A program made the position numbers and the translations under genes. Below, piece after piece: positions 15,894-24,575 of a stretch of DNA of 50,411 bases. Source of the stretch: Thermoanaerobaculia bacterium (lineage in GTDB: Bacteria > Acidobacteriota > Thermoanaerobaculia > Multivoradales > Multivoraceae); contig JAJDUI010000016.1 in assembly GCA_022826745.1 (NCBI GenBank), positions 1 to 50,411 of the forward strand, read 5' to 3'. The notes below the pieces were generated by a model. That model saw only the letters and a program-made list of their open reading frames with translations, searched no databases and was not told the origin of the DNA. Each line of letters opens with the position of its first letter. Position 1 is the first letter of the stretch.

Positions 15894-17753
15894 GTGAACG
15901 AACTGGTCTACCGCTTCCTCCGCAACGATCTCTCGCGTCGCGGCTTCATCCAGGCCCTGACCGCGCTGGGGCTCACCGGCACGATCGCCGAGTCCACCGC
16001 GAACGCGGCGGCAGCCGCGACGAACGCCGACCCGGAGTCGGGCAGCCATACGGCCAGCGGCACCGGCGGTGAACTGATGGTCGAACAGATGGAGGCGGCC
16101 GGCGTCCGCTTCCTGTTCACCAACCCCGGATCCTTCGAGGTCGGCCTGTTCGACGCCTTCCTCGACCGGCCGAAGATGCAGCTCATCATGGGGCTGCACG
16201 AGGGGATCGTCATCGCGATGGCCGACGGCTACCACAAGGCCTCCGGCGAACCGGCTCTCGTCAACGTCCACGTCATCGCCGGCACCGCGCAGTCGGCCGG
16301 CCAGCTCTACAACTCCAGCCGCGACGGCTCGGCCCTGATCGTGACCGCCGGCCTGCTCGACAACGAGATGCAGGACGACAACCTGCTGCTGGGACCCAGG
16401 CCGGGCTTCGACCAGAAGGACGTGAACCGGCAGTTCACGAAGATGTCCTGGGAGACGCGGGATGCGGGGTCCATTCCGGTGATGCTCCGGCGCGCCTTCA
16501 AGGTCGCGACCACGGCCCCCGGCGGCCCGACCTACCTCGCTCTGGCCAACCACGCCCTGGAGGCCAAGGGGGTCAGCGCCGCGATTCACGACCAGGCCTC
16601 CTTCATCATCCCGGACGACATCCCGGCCCGCGACGAGGACATCGAGGCGGTCGCGCGGACCCTGATCGAGGCCGAGGCGCCGATCATTCACGTCGGCGAC
16701 GAAGTGAGCAAGGCGGGCGCCCAGCAGGCCGTGCTGGAACTCGCCGAGTTGCTGCGGGTACCCGTGGCCGACGTGAACTGGCCGTTCCACAGCTTCCCGC
16801 GGATGCACCCGCTCTACGCCGGCGGCTACAACAGCCGCGACCGGGACTTTGTGCTCCGCATCGGCGTCGGCGACATCGGCGGCACCGCCGCTGCCGCGCC
16901 CGACGCCGAGGGTTCCAGGAGCGCCTGGATCGGCCTGAATACGGGAGCGATCGGCGGCGACCGTCCGTTCGGCCGCGCCGTCGTGGCCAACACGAAGCTG
17001 GCCGCGGAAGCGCTGGTCGAGGCCGTCGAATCGCTGACCACCGAAGAGCGCCGGAAGAAGATCCGCGCCTCGAGACCCGAATCCGCCCGCCGGCAGCCGC
17101 ATCTCGACCCGGCGAACGTCGGCAACAGCCCGATCCACGCCGACGAACTCGGCCACGTGCTCGAAACGGAGCTCGACCCGAACGCGATCATCGTCAGCGA
17201 GAACCTGAGCGGCTCGAACCAGTTCTTCTCCACCGGCCACCGGGACGACGAGAAGACCTGGCTCGCCACCTCCGGCGCCGGCCTCGGCTGGGGCATCGGC
17301 GCCGCGACCGGCGCCAAGCTCGGCCAGCCCGACCGTCAGGTCGTCTGCAGCATCGGCGACGGCTCGGTCATGTACAGCGCCGCCGGCTTCTGGAGCCAGG
17401 CCCGCTACGGCGTGCCGGTGCTGACCGTGGTCACGAACAACCGGAACTACCAGACGGTCCGCTTCGCCTACGCCCGCTACGACGGCAGGATGAAGGCGGC
17501 CAACCGCTACACCGGTATGCACCTCGGCGACCCGGACATCGACTTCGCCGGTCTCGCCAGGAGCCAGGGCGTTGACGGCGTGACCGTCGAGTCGGTGGCC
17601 GACCTCCGGCCGGCGATTCGCCGCGGTATCGAGGTCACACGTGCCGGCGAACCCTTCCTCGTCGACGTCGTCGTCGACCGCAAGGGCGACGGCGGCGACT
17701 CCACCTGGCACCAGGAGTTCAGCCTGGCCGACCAGCGGACGAAGACGGTCTAG
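15894..17753 (+). CDS. Tat-exported ThDP-dependent enzyme, acetolactate synthase-like
   Basis: A 619-residue thiamine-diphosphate enzyme of the acetolactate synthase/benzoylformate decarboxylase superfamily. The N-terminus has a twin-arginine signal (SRRGFIQALTALGL, R15-R16) with an Ala-rich cleavage region near residue 40. The PYR domain contains the GLHEGIVIAMADGY glutamate segment (about residue 105). The PP domain has the ThDP/Mg motif GDGSVMY...TNN (about 488-517). All three domains look complete. It starts at a GTG with GGGAGGA upstream. These enzymes are usually cytosolic, so a Tat signal is unusual; a folded cofactor-loaded enzyme would need Tat for export. The substrate is probably a 2-oxoacid, but this is inference. 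Confidence 0.85.
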   Translation: MNELVYRFLRNDLSRRGFIQALTALGLTGTIAESTANAAAAATNADPESGSHTASGTGGELMVEQMEAAGVRFLFTNPGSFEVGLFDAFLDRPKMQLIMGLHEGIVIAMADGYHKASGEPALVNVHVIAGTAQSAGQLYNSSRDGSALIVTAGLLDNEMQDDNLLLGPRPGFDQKDVNRQFTKMSWETRDAGSIPVMLRRAFKVATTAPGGPTYLALANHALEAKGVSAAIHDQASFIIPDDIPARDEDIEAVARTLIEAEAPIIHVGDEVSKAGAQQAVLELAELLRVPVADVNWPFHSFPRMHPLYAGGYNSRDRDFVLRIGVGDIGGTAAAAPDAEGSRSAWIGLNTGAIGGDRPFGRAVVANTKLAAEALVEAVESLTTEERRKKIRASRPESARRQPHLDPANVGNSPIHADELGHVLETELDPNAIIVSENLSGSNQFFSTGHRDDEKTWLATSGAGLGWGIGAATGAKLGQPDRQVVCSIGDGSVMYSAAGFWSQARYGVPVLTVVTNNRNYQTVRFAYARYDGRMKAANRYTGMHLGDPDIDFAGLARSQGVDGVTVESVADLRPAIRRGIEVTRAGEPFLVDVVVDRKGDGGDSTWHQEFSLADQRTKTV

Positions 17754-17777
17754 GGCCCCAGACCGGTCGCAGGCTAC

Positions 17778-20012
17778 GTGTTCGATCCTCGCCGGCCGCC
17801 GCAGCAGACGGCCCTGCTTCTGCTCGCGCTGGGCCTCCTGCATCCTCCGGTCGAAGCACAGACGAGCACCAGCCCGCGCCCCACGATTGAAGCCCTCCGG
17901 ATCGATACGCCGATCCGCGTTGACGGCGTGCTTGACGAAGCCGCCTGGGACCAGGCGGCCGTCGGCGCCGACTTCACCGCCCGCGAGCCGGAGGACGATC
18001 GCCCTGCCGCGCAGCAGACCGAGTTCTCGGTGGTCTACACGGAGGACGTCCTCTACTTCGGGATCCGAGCTTTCGACCCGGAGCCTGAGGCGATCGTCGC
18101 CAAGGAACTCCAGCGCGATTCCGACCACGGACGCAATGACGACTCGCTCGCCATCGTCCTCGACACCTTCCACGATCAGCGCAACAGCGTCACCTTCGAG
18201 GTCAACCCGCTCGGCGCTCGGACCGACTCACTGGTCACCGACGAGGGCAAGGACCAGAACATCGAGTGGAACGGGGTCTGGAGAGCCACGGCCCGGAGGA
18301 CGGCGAAGGGCTGGCAGGCCGAGGTCGCGATCCCCTTCTCGACCCTGCGATTCGACCCGGCGGCGAGCATATGGGGCCTCAACGTCCGCCGGGTCGTGCG
18401 CCGGTCGAACGAAGAGAGCAACTGGGCGCCGATCGGACGGGAGATCGGACCGCGCGCCGTCAGCCGCATGTACGCGGCGCACTGGGTGTCCCTGGCGGGC
18501 GACCTCACCGGGATCTCCGGTGTCAAGCCGGGAAGACGCCTGGACGTCAAGCCGTTCGTCCTGGCCTCCGCCGCGGAAACGCCCCGCGTTCCGGAAAGCG
18601 GAACGCTCGACGACATCGACGGCGGCATCGACCTGAAGTGGGGCCTGACGAAGTCGCTGACGCTCGATCTCACCTACAACACCGACTTCGCGCAGGTGGA
18701 GGTCGACCAGCAACAGGTCAACCTCACCCGCTTCTCGCTCTTCTTTCCCGAAAAACGGGAGTTCTTCCTGGAGAACGCGGGCATCTTCGAGTTCGGGCCG
18801 CCGAGTCCGGGAGGGGGAAACCAGCCGCCGCTGATGAAGGCCTTCTTCTCCAGGCGCATCGGCCTCGATCGCGGCGAGGAGGTTCCCATCGACCTCGGCG
18901 CCCGCCTGACCGGCCGGGCCGGCGCCTGGAACCTCGGCCTGCTGACCGTGGGCACCGAGGCTCTGGCGATGGGAAATCGGCCTGCAACGGCCGCGGCGCA
19001 ACACAGCGTCTTCCGGCTCAAGCGCGATCTCGGCGAGCGCTCGAGCGTCGGTATGATCTACACCGAACTCGACCCGCGCGCCGGAGAAAGCAACCGCCTC
19101 TACGGCGTCGACCTCGACTACAAGCCGAACCGGCAGTCCCAGTTCTACCTGTTCGGCGCGGCCAGCGAGAATGAAGGTCGGAGCGGCGACACCGGCGCGC
19201 TCGGCACCGGCTGGGCCTACACGACGCGCACCGTCCGCGCCAACGTCGATCTGACCGAAGCCCAGGGCGACTTCAACCCCGGTTCGGGTTTCCTCCTGCG
19301 CCGGGATTTCCGGCGCTACAACCCGCGGGTGCGCTGGGAACCGCGAGTGAACCGCGGTGTCGTCCGCAGCCTGGTCGTGGAGGCCGAACTCGACTACTTC
19401 GAGCGCGAGAGCCTGGGCAGCGTGGAGAGCCGCAGGCTCCTCCTGGCGCCCATCGGCATGCGCACCACCGGCGACGACCGGTTTCGCCTGGCCTTCGTCA
19501 ACGAGATCGAGCAGCTCTTCGAGCCGTTCGAGATCCGTCCCGGCATCGTGATCCCGGCCGGCCTCTACCGCTTCAACTCGATCTTCCTGCGCGGCTTCTC
19601 CAACCAGGGCCGGCGCCTGGCCTGGCGCGGCAATGCCAACGTCGGCGAGTTCTTCGGCGGCGACCGCCGCAGCTACATGTTGTCCAATTTTCTCCGCCTC
19701 TCGCGCCACCTGCTGGCCGAGTTCCAGTGGAACTACAACGACATCATGCTGCCGCAGGGCGACTTCACCGCCACGATCTACACCCTCCGCCTCGACGCAG
19801 CGTTCACCCCGGACCTGCGCCTCAACACGCTGGCCCAGTACAACGAAGCGGCGCAGCTCGCCGGGATCAACGTGCGCTTCAACTGGATCTACAAGCCCGG
19901 CGCCAACCTCTTCGTCGTCTACAACCACAACTGGGCCGCGCCGACCTTCAGTGCGAGGGAAACGGTCCGGCGCGAGCTGATCGTCAAGTTCAACTACCTC
20001 TGGCAGCCCTAG
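17778..20012 (+). CDS. DUF5916 outer-membrane-type protein with CBM9-like domain
   Basis: A 744-residue exported protein. A signal peptide (ALLLLALGLLHPPVEAQ, about 12-28) leads into a family-9 carbohydrate-binding-like domain (about 36-230, with the motif RIDTPIRVDGVLDEAAWDQA). The DUF5916 domain follows to the C-terminus, marked by FAQVEVDQQQVNLTRFSLFF and PEKREFFLENAGIF (about 300-335), with many alternating aromatic strands expected for a beta-barrel. Proteins of this type are common in Acidobacteriota and Bacteroidota and lack a defined function. The start is a GTG, 24 nt after the ThDP-enzyme gene, with no clear ribosome site, so coupling to that transcript is likely. Confidence 0.85.
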   Translation: MFDPRRPPQQTALLLLALGLLHPPVEAQTSTSPRPTIEALRIDTPIRVDGVLDEAAWDQAAVGADFTAREPEDDRPAAQQTEFSVVYTEDVLYFGIRAFDPEPEAIVAKELQRDSDHGRNDDSLAIVLDTFHDQRNSVTFEVNPLGARTDSLVTDEGKDQNIEWNGVWRATARRTAKGWQAEVAIPFSTLRFDPAASIWGLNVRRVVRRSNEESNWAPIGREIGPRAVSRMYAAHWVSLAGDLTGISGVKPGRRLDVKPFVLASAAETPRVPESGTLDDIDGGIDLKWGLTKSLTLDLTYNTDFAQVEVDQQQVNLTRFSLFFPEKREFFLENAGIFEFGPPSPGGGNQPPLMKAFFSRRIGLDRGEEVPIDLGARLTGRAGAWNLGLLTVGTEALAMGNRPATAAAQHSVFRLKRDLGERSSVGMIYTELDPRAGESNRLYGVDLDYKPNRQSQFYLFGAASENEGRSGDTGALGTGWAYTTRTVRANVDLTEAQGDFNPGSGFLLRRDFRRYNPRVRWEPRVNRGVVRSLVVEAELDYFERESLGSVESRRLLLAPIGMRTTGDDRFRLAFVNEIEQLFEPFEIRPGIVIPAGLYRFNSIFLRGFSNQGRRLAWRGNANVGEFFGGDRRSYMLSNFLRLSRHLLAEFQWNYNDIMLPQGDFTATIYTLRLDAAFTPDLRLNTLAQYNEAAQLAGINVRFNWIYKPGANLFVVYNHNWAAPTFSARETVRRELIVKFNYLWQP

Positions 20013-20044
20013 CGCCGAGGCCACCGTGGCCGCGGGATCGGTCG

Positions 20045-20050
20045 TAGACT
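20045..20050 (+). promoter_or_regulatory. Leaderless-type -10 of the propeller-amidohydrolase gene
   Basis: TAGACT ends 6 nt before the ATG at 20057. It lacks the TG extension, and no Shine-Dalgarno sequence is present in the 44-nt gap after the DUF5916 gene. Confidence 0.3.
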
Positions 20051-20056
20051 CGCCGG

Positions 20057-23000
20057 ATGACACGCCTGAACCCCCGCTCCAGCCTGCAGTTCCAGCTCTC
20101 CGCCGGCTTGCTCCTCGTGCTCGCCGCCGTTCCGGCCCTCGCCGACGACGGCGCGGGATGGGACGTGAACGACCCGCCCGGGGAGGAGTACGAGGTCGAG
20201 ATCGACACGACCGAAGGCACCTGGATTGGCCTCGACGTGTCGCCGGACGGCGAGCGGATCGTCTTCGACCTGCTGGGCGACCTCTACCTGCTGCCGATCG
20301 GCGGCGGCGACGCGGAGGCGCTGACGAACGGGATGGCGTGGGACATGATGCCGCGCTTCAGCCCGGACGGCAGCCGGATCGCCTTCATCAGCGACCGGAG
20401 CGGCGGCGACAACGTCTGGACGATCCCGGTTAGCGGCGGCGAGCCGAAGCAGATCAGCCGCGAGGACTTCCGGCTCGTCAACAACCCTGTCTGGAGCCCG
20501 GACGGCCGCTTCATCGCGGCGCGCAAGCACTTCGTGTCGACGCGGTCGATCGGCAGCGGCGAGATCTGGCTCTACCACGCCAGCGGAGAGGGTTCGGGCC
20601 TCCAGTTGAACGAGAAGCCGAACGAGCAGAAGGATCTCGGCGAGCCGGCCTTCTCGCCGGACGGGCGCTACGTCTACTTCAGCCAGGACACGACGCCGGG
20701 CGGCGTCTACGAGTACGGCCGGAACGCGGCCATCGGCATCTACTCGATCCGCCGCATCGACCGCGAAACCGGCGAGATCGAGACCGTCATCTCGGGGCCC
20801 GGCGGCGCCGTCCGCCCGACTCCCTCACCCGACGGCAGGTATCTCGCCTTCGTGCGCCGGATCCGCTTCCAGAGCCACCTCTTCCTGCACGATCTGAGAA
20901 GCGGCGAGAACATCCCGATCCATGACGCGCTCGACCGGGACATGCAGGAGATCTGGGCGGTTCACGGCGTCTATCCGGGCATGGCCTGGACGCCGGACAG
21001 CCGCTCCGTCGTCTTCTGGGCGCGCGGCGGCCTCCACCGGATCGACATCGAGACCCGCGAAGTCAGCGGGATCCCGTTCCGGGTGCGCGCCACGCACCGG
21101 ATGAAGGAGGCTCTCGCCTTCGACTTCGAAGCAGCGCCGGACACCTTCCGGACGAAGATGCTCCGCTGGATCCAGGTATCCCCCGCCGGCGACCAGGTCG
21201 TCTTCCAGACTCTGGGACGGCTATGGACCCGCGGCCGCGACCCCGAGACCGGCGAGGTCGGCGAGGCGCGGCGGCTGACCGCCCAGGACGACCACTACGA
21301 GTTCTACCCGTCCTGGTCGCGCGACGGGAAACAGGTCGTCTACGTGAGCTGGCACGACGAGGACCTGGGCGCGGTGCGCATCGCGCCGGCCGCCGGTGGC
21401 GAGGGGAGAAAGACCACACCCGATCCCGGCTTCTACCTCGAACCGGCTTTCTCCCCCGACGGCGCCACCGTCGTCTACCGCAAGAGCCGCAGCGGCGGCA
21501 TCCTGAGTCCGCTGTGGTCGAAGGACCCGGGGCTCTACCGGATCGACGCCGCCGGCGAAAGCGCTCCCGTGCGCTTCGCCCGAGCCGGCGTCGGCCCGCA
21601 CTTCGGCGCAGACGCGGATCGGGTCTACTTCACCGTCACCGAGAGATGGGACCGGCGCGTGCTGCGCAGCGTGCCGCTCGTGAGCAGCGGCGAAGCCGAG
21701 CCCCGCGACCACGCCGGGAGCAAGGTGGCGACCGAGATGCGGGTCTCCCCCGATGGCCGCTGGCTGGCCTTCGCGGAGCGCTTCGACGCCCACGTCATAC
21801 CGTTCACCCCGGCGTCGAAGGCGATCGAGGTCGGCCCGAGAACACCCGGCCTGCCGGTGCGCAACGTCTCGACCGACGACGGCGCCTACCTCCACTTCTC
21901 GGGCGACAGTTCGACCCTGTACTGGTCCCTGGGGCCCGAGTTGTTCGAGCGGCGGCTCGATGAAGCCTTCGCACCGCCGGACGACGAGGCCGGGGGCGGA
22001 GACGACAACGAAACCGAGGAGCCCACAACCGGCCTCGACCTCGGCTTCGACGTGACCACCCACCGTCCCGAGGGCCGGATCGCGATCACGAACGCGCGGC
22101 TGATCACGATGGCCGGCCAGGACAACATGGAGGTCATCCGCCGCGGCACGGTCCTGGTCGACGGCGACCGGATCGCGGCCGTCGGCCCGTCACGCCAGGT
22201 CGACGTGCCGGCCGATGCGACGGTGATCGACGCCTCCGGCCTCACCGTCATGCCGGGCCTGATCGACGTCCACTGGCACGGGCCGCAGGGCAGCCAGGAG
22301 ATCATCCCGCAGCAGAACTCCGAGCTCTACGCGACGCTCGCCTTCGGCGTGACGACGGCCCACGACCCCTCGACCGACACCAGCACCTTCTTCGCGGCCA
22401 GCGAGATGCAACAGGCCGGCGAGATCGTCGGGCCGCGGCTGTTCGCCACCGGCACGATCCTCTACGGCGCCCTCGGCGCCTTCCGCGCGATCGTCGAGAC
22501 GCCGGACGACGCGGTACAGCACGTGCGCCGCCTGCAGAAGGCCGGCGCGATCAGCGTCAAGAGCTACAACCAGCCCCGGCGCGACCAGCGCCAGAAGATC
22601 GTCGCCGCCGCCCGCGACCTCGGCATGCTGGTGGTCAACGAGGGTGGCGCCCTGTTCCAGCACAACATGACGATGGTCGCCGACGGCCACACCGGCATCG
22701 AGCACTCGCTCTCCGTCGGCGCGATCTACGACGACGTGATCCAGTTCTGGGGCAACAGCCGCGTCGGCAACACGCCGACGCTCGGCGTCGCCTTCGGCGG
22801 CATCCAGGGCGAGGACTACTGGTACGAACACACGGACGTCTGGGCCAACGAGCGGCTGCTGAACTACGTGCCGCAGGAGGTGATCGACGCCCGTTCCCGC
22901 CGCCGCCAGAAGGCGCCGGAGGGCGAGTACAACCACATCCTGGCCGCGCGAGTCACCAACGCCCTCGACCAGGCCGGCGTGCAGATCATGCTCGGCGCCC

Positions 23001-23314
23001 ACGGCCAGCGCGAGGGTCTCGCCGCCCACTGGGAGATGTGGATGTTCGAGCAGGGTGGAATGAGCCCGCACCGGGCGCTGATCGCCGGCACGATCAACGG
23101 CGCCCGCTACATCGGCATGGAGGCCGACCTCGGTTCCCTGGAAGCCGGCAAGCTCGCAGACCTGATCGTCCTGGAAGAGAACCCGCTCGAGAACCTCCGC
23201 AGCTCCGAACTCGTCCGCTACGTCATGGTCGGCGGCCGCATCTTCGACGCCCTGTCGATGAACGAGATCGCCGGCGAGAAGCTGCAGCGGAGGCCGTTCT
23301 GGTTCCAGAAGTAG
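20057..23314 (+). CDS. Secreted PD40 beta-propeller/amidohydrolase fusion
   Basis: A 1085-residue exported protein. A signal peptide ends at about residue 30. A TolB-like propeller of PD40/WD40-like repeats covers about 45-640, with recurrent SPDG(R/S) turns (for example VSPDGERIVFD, FSPDGSRIAFISDR). After an acidic linker (DDEAGGGDDNETEE) an amidohydrolase domain runs from about 670 to the end. Its metal motif DVHWH lies near residue 737 and a second His region is near 880 (DGHTGIEHS). The C-terminal LEAGKLADLIVLEENPLEN is typical of imidazolonepropionase/dipeptidase-like amidohydrolases. It probably hydrolyses cyclic amides or peptides in the periplasm. The C-terminal half is well formed, with no break between domains. 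Confidence 0.88.
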   Translation: MTRLNPRSSLQFQLSAGLLLVLAAVPALADDGAGWDVNDPPGEEYEVEIDTTEGTWIGLDVSPDGERIVFDLLGDLYLLPIGGGDAEALTNGMAWDMMPRFSPDGSRIAFISDRSGGDNVWTIPVSGGEPKQISREDFRLVNNPVWSPDGRFIAARKHFVSTRSIGSGEIWLYHASGEGSGLQLNEKPNEQKDLGEPAFSPDGRYVYFSQDTTPGGVYEYGRNAAIGIYSIRRIDRETGEIETVISGPGGAVRPTPSPDGRYLAFVRRIRFQSHLFLHDLRSGENIPIHDALDRDMQEIWAVHGVYPGMAWTPDSRSVVFWARGGLHRIDIETREVSGIPFRVRATHRMKEALAFDFEAAPDTFRTKMLRWIQVSPAGDQVVFQTLGRLWTRGRDPETGEVGEARRLTAQDDHYEFYPSWSRDGKQVVYVSWHDEDLGAVRIAPAAGGEGRKTTPDPGFYLEPAFSPDGATVVYRKSRSGGILSPLWSKDPGLYRIDAAGESAPVRFARAGVGPHFGADADRVYFTVTERWDRRVLRSVPLVSSGEAEPRDHAGSKVATEMRVSPDGRWLAFAERFDAHVIPFTPASKAIEVGPRTPGLPVRNVSTDDGAYLHFSGDSSTLYWSLGPELFERRLDEAFAPPDDEAGGGDDNETEEPTTGLDLGFDVTTHRPEGRIAITNARLITMAGQDNMEVIRRGTVLVDGDRIAAVGPSRQVDVPADATVIDASGLTVMPGLIDVHWHGPQGSQEIIPQQNSELYATLAFGVTTAHDPSTDTSTFFAASEMQQAGEIVGPRLFATGTILYGALGAFRAIVETPDDAVQHVRRLQKAGAISVKSYNQPRRDQRQKIVAAARDLGMLVVNEGGALFQHNMTMVADGHTGIEHSLSVGAIYDDVIQFWGNSRVGNTPTLGVAFGGIQGEDYWYEHTDVWANERLLNYVPQEVIDARSRRRQKAPEGEYNHILAARVTNALDQAGVQIMLGAHGQREGLAAHWEMWMFEQGGMSPHRALIAGTINGARYIGMEADLGSLEAGKLADLIVLEENPLENLRSSELVRYVMVGGRIFDALSMNEIAGEKLQRRPFWFQK

Positions 23315-23327
23315 GGGCCCGTTCTTC

Positions 23328-23753
23328 ATGCAGCGGCTGGAGATCCGCGCCTACCGCGAGTCCGACGAAGACAACGTGGTCGCTCTGTGGCGGCAGTGTG
23401 GGCTCGTCGTCCCCTGGAACGACCCCGTGAAGGACATACGACGCAAACTGCGGATCCAACGGCATCTGTTCCTCGTCGGATTCTCCAATGGCCGACTCGC
23501 AGCAACCATCATGGCCGGCTACGAGGGCCACCGCGGCTGGATCAACTATCTGGCGGTTGCCCCGGACTACAGGAGGCAGGGCTTCGGGCGACTCATGATG
23601 GACGAGGCCGAAACCCGTCTGCGAGAGACGGGCTGTCCCAAGATCAACCTGCAGGTCAGGAGATCGAATGTCGAGGCTGCCAGGTTCTACCGCTCGATCG
23701 GCTATGCGGAAGACGATGTGCTGAGCTTGGGTAAGCGCGTGATCGAAGACTGA
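23328..23753 (+). CDS. GNAT-family N-acetyltransferase, YpeA-like
   Basis: A 141-residue acetyltransferase using acetyl-CoA. The pyrophosphate-binding motif is RRQGFG (82-87) following INYLAVAPDY, and the C-terminal part RRSNVEAARFYRSIGYAEDDVLSLGKR matches the YpeA subgroup. Length is typical. It begins 13 nt after the amidohydrolase gene without a good ribosome site. The acceptor substrate is unknown. Confidence 0.9.
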   Translation: MQRLEIRAYRESDEDNVVALWRQCGLVVPWNDPVKDIRRKLRIQRHLFLVGFSNGRLAATIMAGYEGHRGWINYLAVAPDYRRQGFGRLMMDEAETRLRETGCPKINLQVRRSNVEAARFYRSIGYAEDDVLSLGKRVIED

Positions 23754-23780
23754 GACGCCTGGGGCTGACGGGTGGTTGGC

Positions 23781-23861
23781 CTACACGTTCTGCTCCGCCC
23801 AGCGCACGACCGTCCGTGCGATCTCCAGCGCCTCTCGGTACTCCCGGTCGGTCACAGGCTG
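23781..23861 (-). pseudogene. Detached C-terminal tail of the HEPN gene
   Basis: Directly after the TAG at 23862-23864, the same frame continues for 26 codons beginning QPVTDREYREALEIA and ending WAEQNV, then stops at TAG 23781-23783. Intact HEPN proteins of this family usually end ARYP...VT..E..EAL..A..V..W, so this tail looks like the genuine end of the protein cut off by an amber mutation, or read through. Confidence 0.7.
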
Positions 23862-24173
23862 CTAGAGGGCCGGGTAGCGCGCCTCGACCGCGTACACCGT
23901 GAGCCGCGCACAGCGCTGGACAGCGGACGGTGTCTCCACGCCGTCTTCTGACAGTAGCGTCACGAGGACCGCGAGATCGTGGACGTACGGAGGTTCGACA
24001 CCGCGCGACAGAAGCACGGCCTTGATCGCCTTCTCTGCGGCTTGCTGCAACTCGAAGCAGAGATCCTCCAGATAGATCTCCGGGCTGCTGCCGGTTGCCA
24101 ATGCGAGATTACTGCGGGCGCGGTTCAGCCACTCACGCGGATCGTCGGGCGCAAACCGCTCAGGCGGTCTCAT
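23862..24173 (-). CDS. HEPN-domain protein, C-terminally truncated
   Basis: A 103-residue HEPN (PF05168-like) protein. Conserved features are EWLNRARSNLALA near the start, LCFELQQAAEKAIKAVLLSRG (about 38-58) and VHDLAVLV. A clean RX4-6H RNase motif is not visible: the nearest is R57 and H65, seven residues apart. The frame ends ARYPAL at an amber codon, and 26 further codons of HEPN-like sequence continue beyond it. It overlaps the end of the MNT gene by 14 nt, the standard order for MNT-HEPN pairs, where the nucleotidyltransferase neutralises HEPN. Loss of the last helix may have inactivated it. The start is an ATG at 24171-24173. Confidence 0.8.
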   Translation of the reverse strand: MRPPERFAPDDPREWLNRARSNLALATGSSPEIYLEDLCFELQQAAEKAIKAVLLSRGVEPPYVHDLAVLVTLLSEDGVETPSAVQRCARLTVYAVEARYPAL

Positions 24174-24474
24174 ACACGATCCGTCCCTCGGCCAATGCCG
24201 GCCTGTAGACCAGGCCTAGACTGTTCCCGTAACGCTCCAGGTCCGTGGGCCTGACCAGGACCGCGTCGACAGGGACGCCCACGCCGGCCAGCCGCTCGTA
24301 CACCTTCGCCGCCACGTCCCAGCGGTCTCCACCTTTGGCGACAACGAGAAGGTCTACGTCGCTGTGCGGACCTGTCTCGCCGCGAGCCGCTGAGCCGAAC
24401 AGGATGATCTTCTCGGGCTCAACCGCTTCCACGATGCGGCGGACGATTTCGTCGAGCTTCTCCTGATCTACCAC
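24160..24474 (-). CDS. MNT-type nucleotidyltransferase domain protein
   Basis: A 104-residue minimal nucleotidyltransferase of the polymerase-beta fold. The catalytic pattern is LFGSAARGETGPHSDVDLLVV (about residues 25-45): GS followed by DxD. Such proteins transfer AMP onto the partner HEPN toxin and act as its antitoxin. It starts at a GTG with GAGGAG upstream and overlaps the HEPN gene by 14 nt. The hairpins at 24493-24541 separate it from the lysine-pathway operon, so it probably has its own promoter. Confidence 0.85.
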   Translation of the reverse strand: MVDQEKLDEIVRRIVEAVEPEKIILFGSAARGETGPHSDVDLLVVAKGGDRWDVAAKVYERLAGVGVPVDAVLVRPTDLERYGNSLGLVYRPALAEGRIVYETA

Positions 24475-24492
24475 TTGGGGACGGTCTCCTCA

Positions 24493-24541
24493 GCGAAGCC
24501 TACCGCTTCGCGAAGCGTGGCTCGACCGCAACTCTCGAGCC
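24493..24541. terminator. Two tandem hairpins after the homoisocitrate operon
   Basis: GCGAAGC (24493-24499) pairs with GCTTCGC (24505-24511), and GGCTCGA (24519-24525) pairs with TCGAGCC (24535-24541). Both are perfect 7-bp stems. They lie between the operon stop and the MNT start. No T-tract follows on either strand, so Rho-independent termination is not assured. Confidence 0.4.
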
Positions 24542-24575
24542 AACAGGTCCGTACGGGCCGCGCAGCGAAGCCCGC

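Noticed and set aside
14874..18173. A 1099-codon open frame on the minus strand across flotillin, rpmB and the ThDP enzyme
   Set aside because: It crosses three well-supported genes, including rpmB in another frame, and has no recognisable domain.
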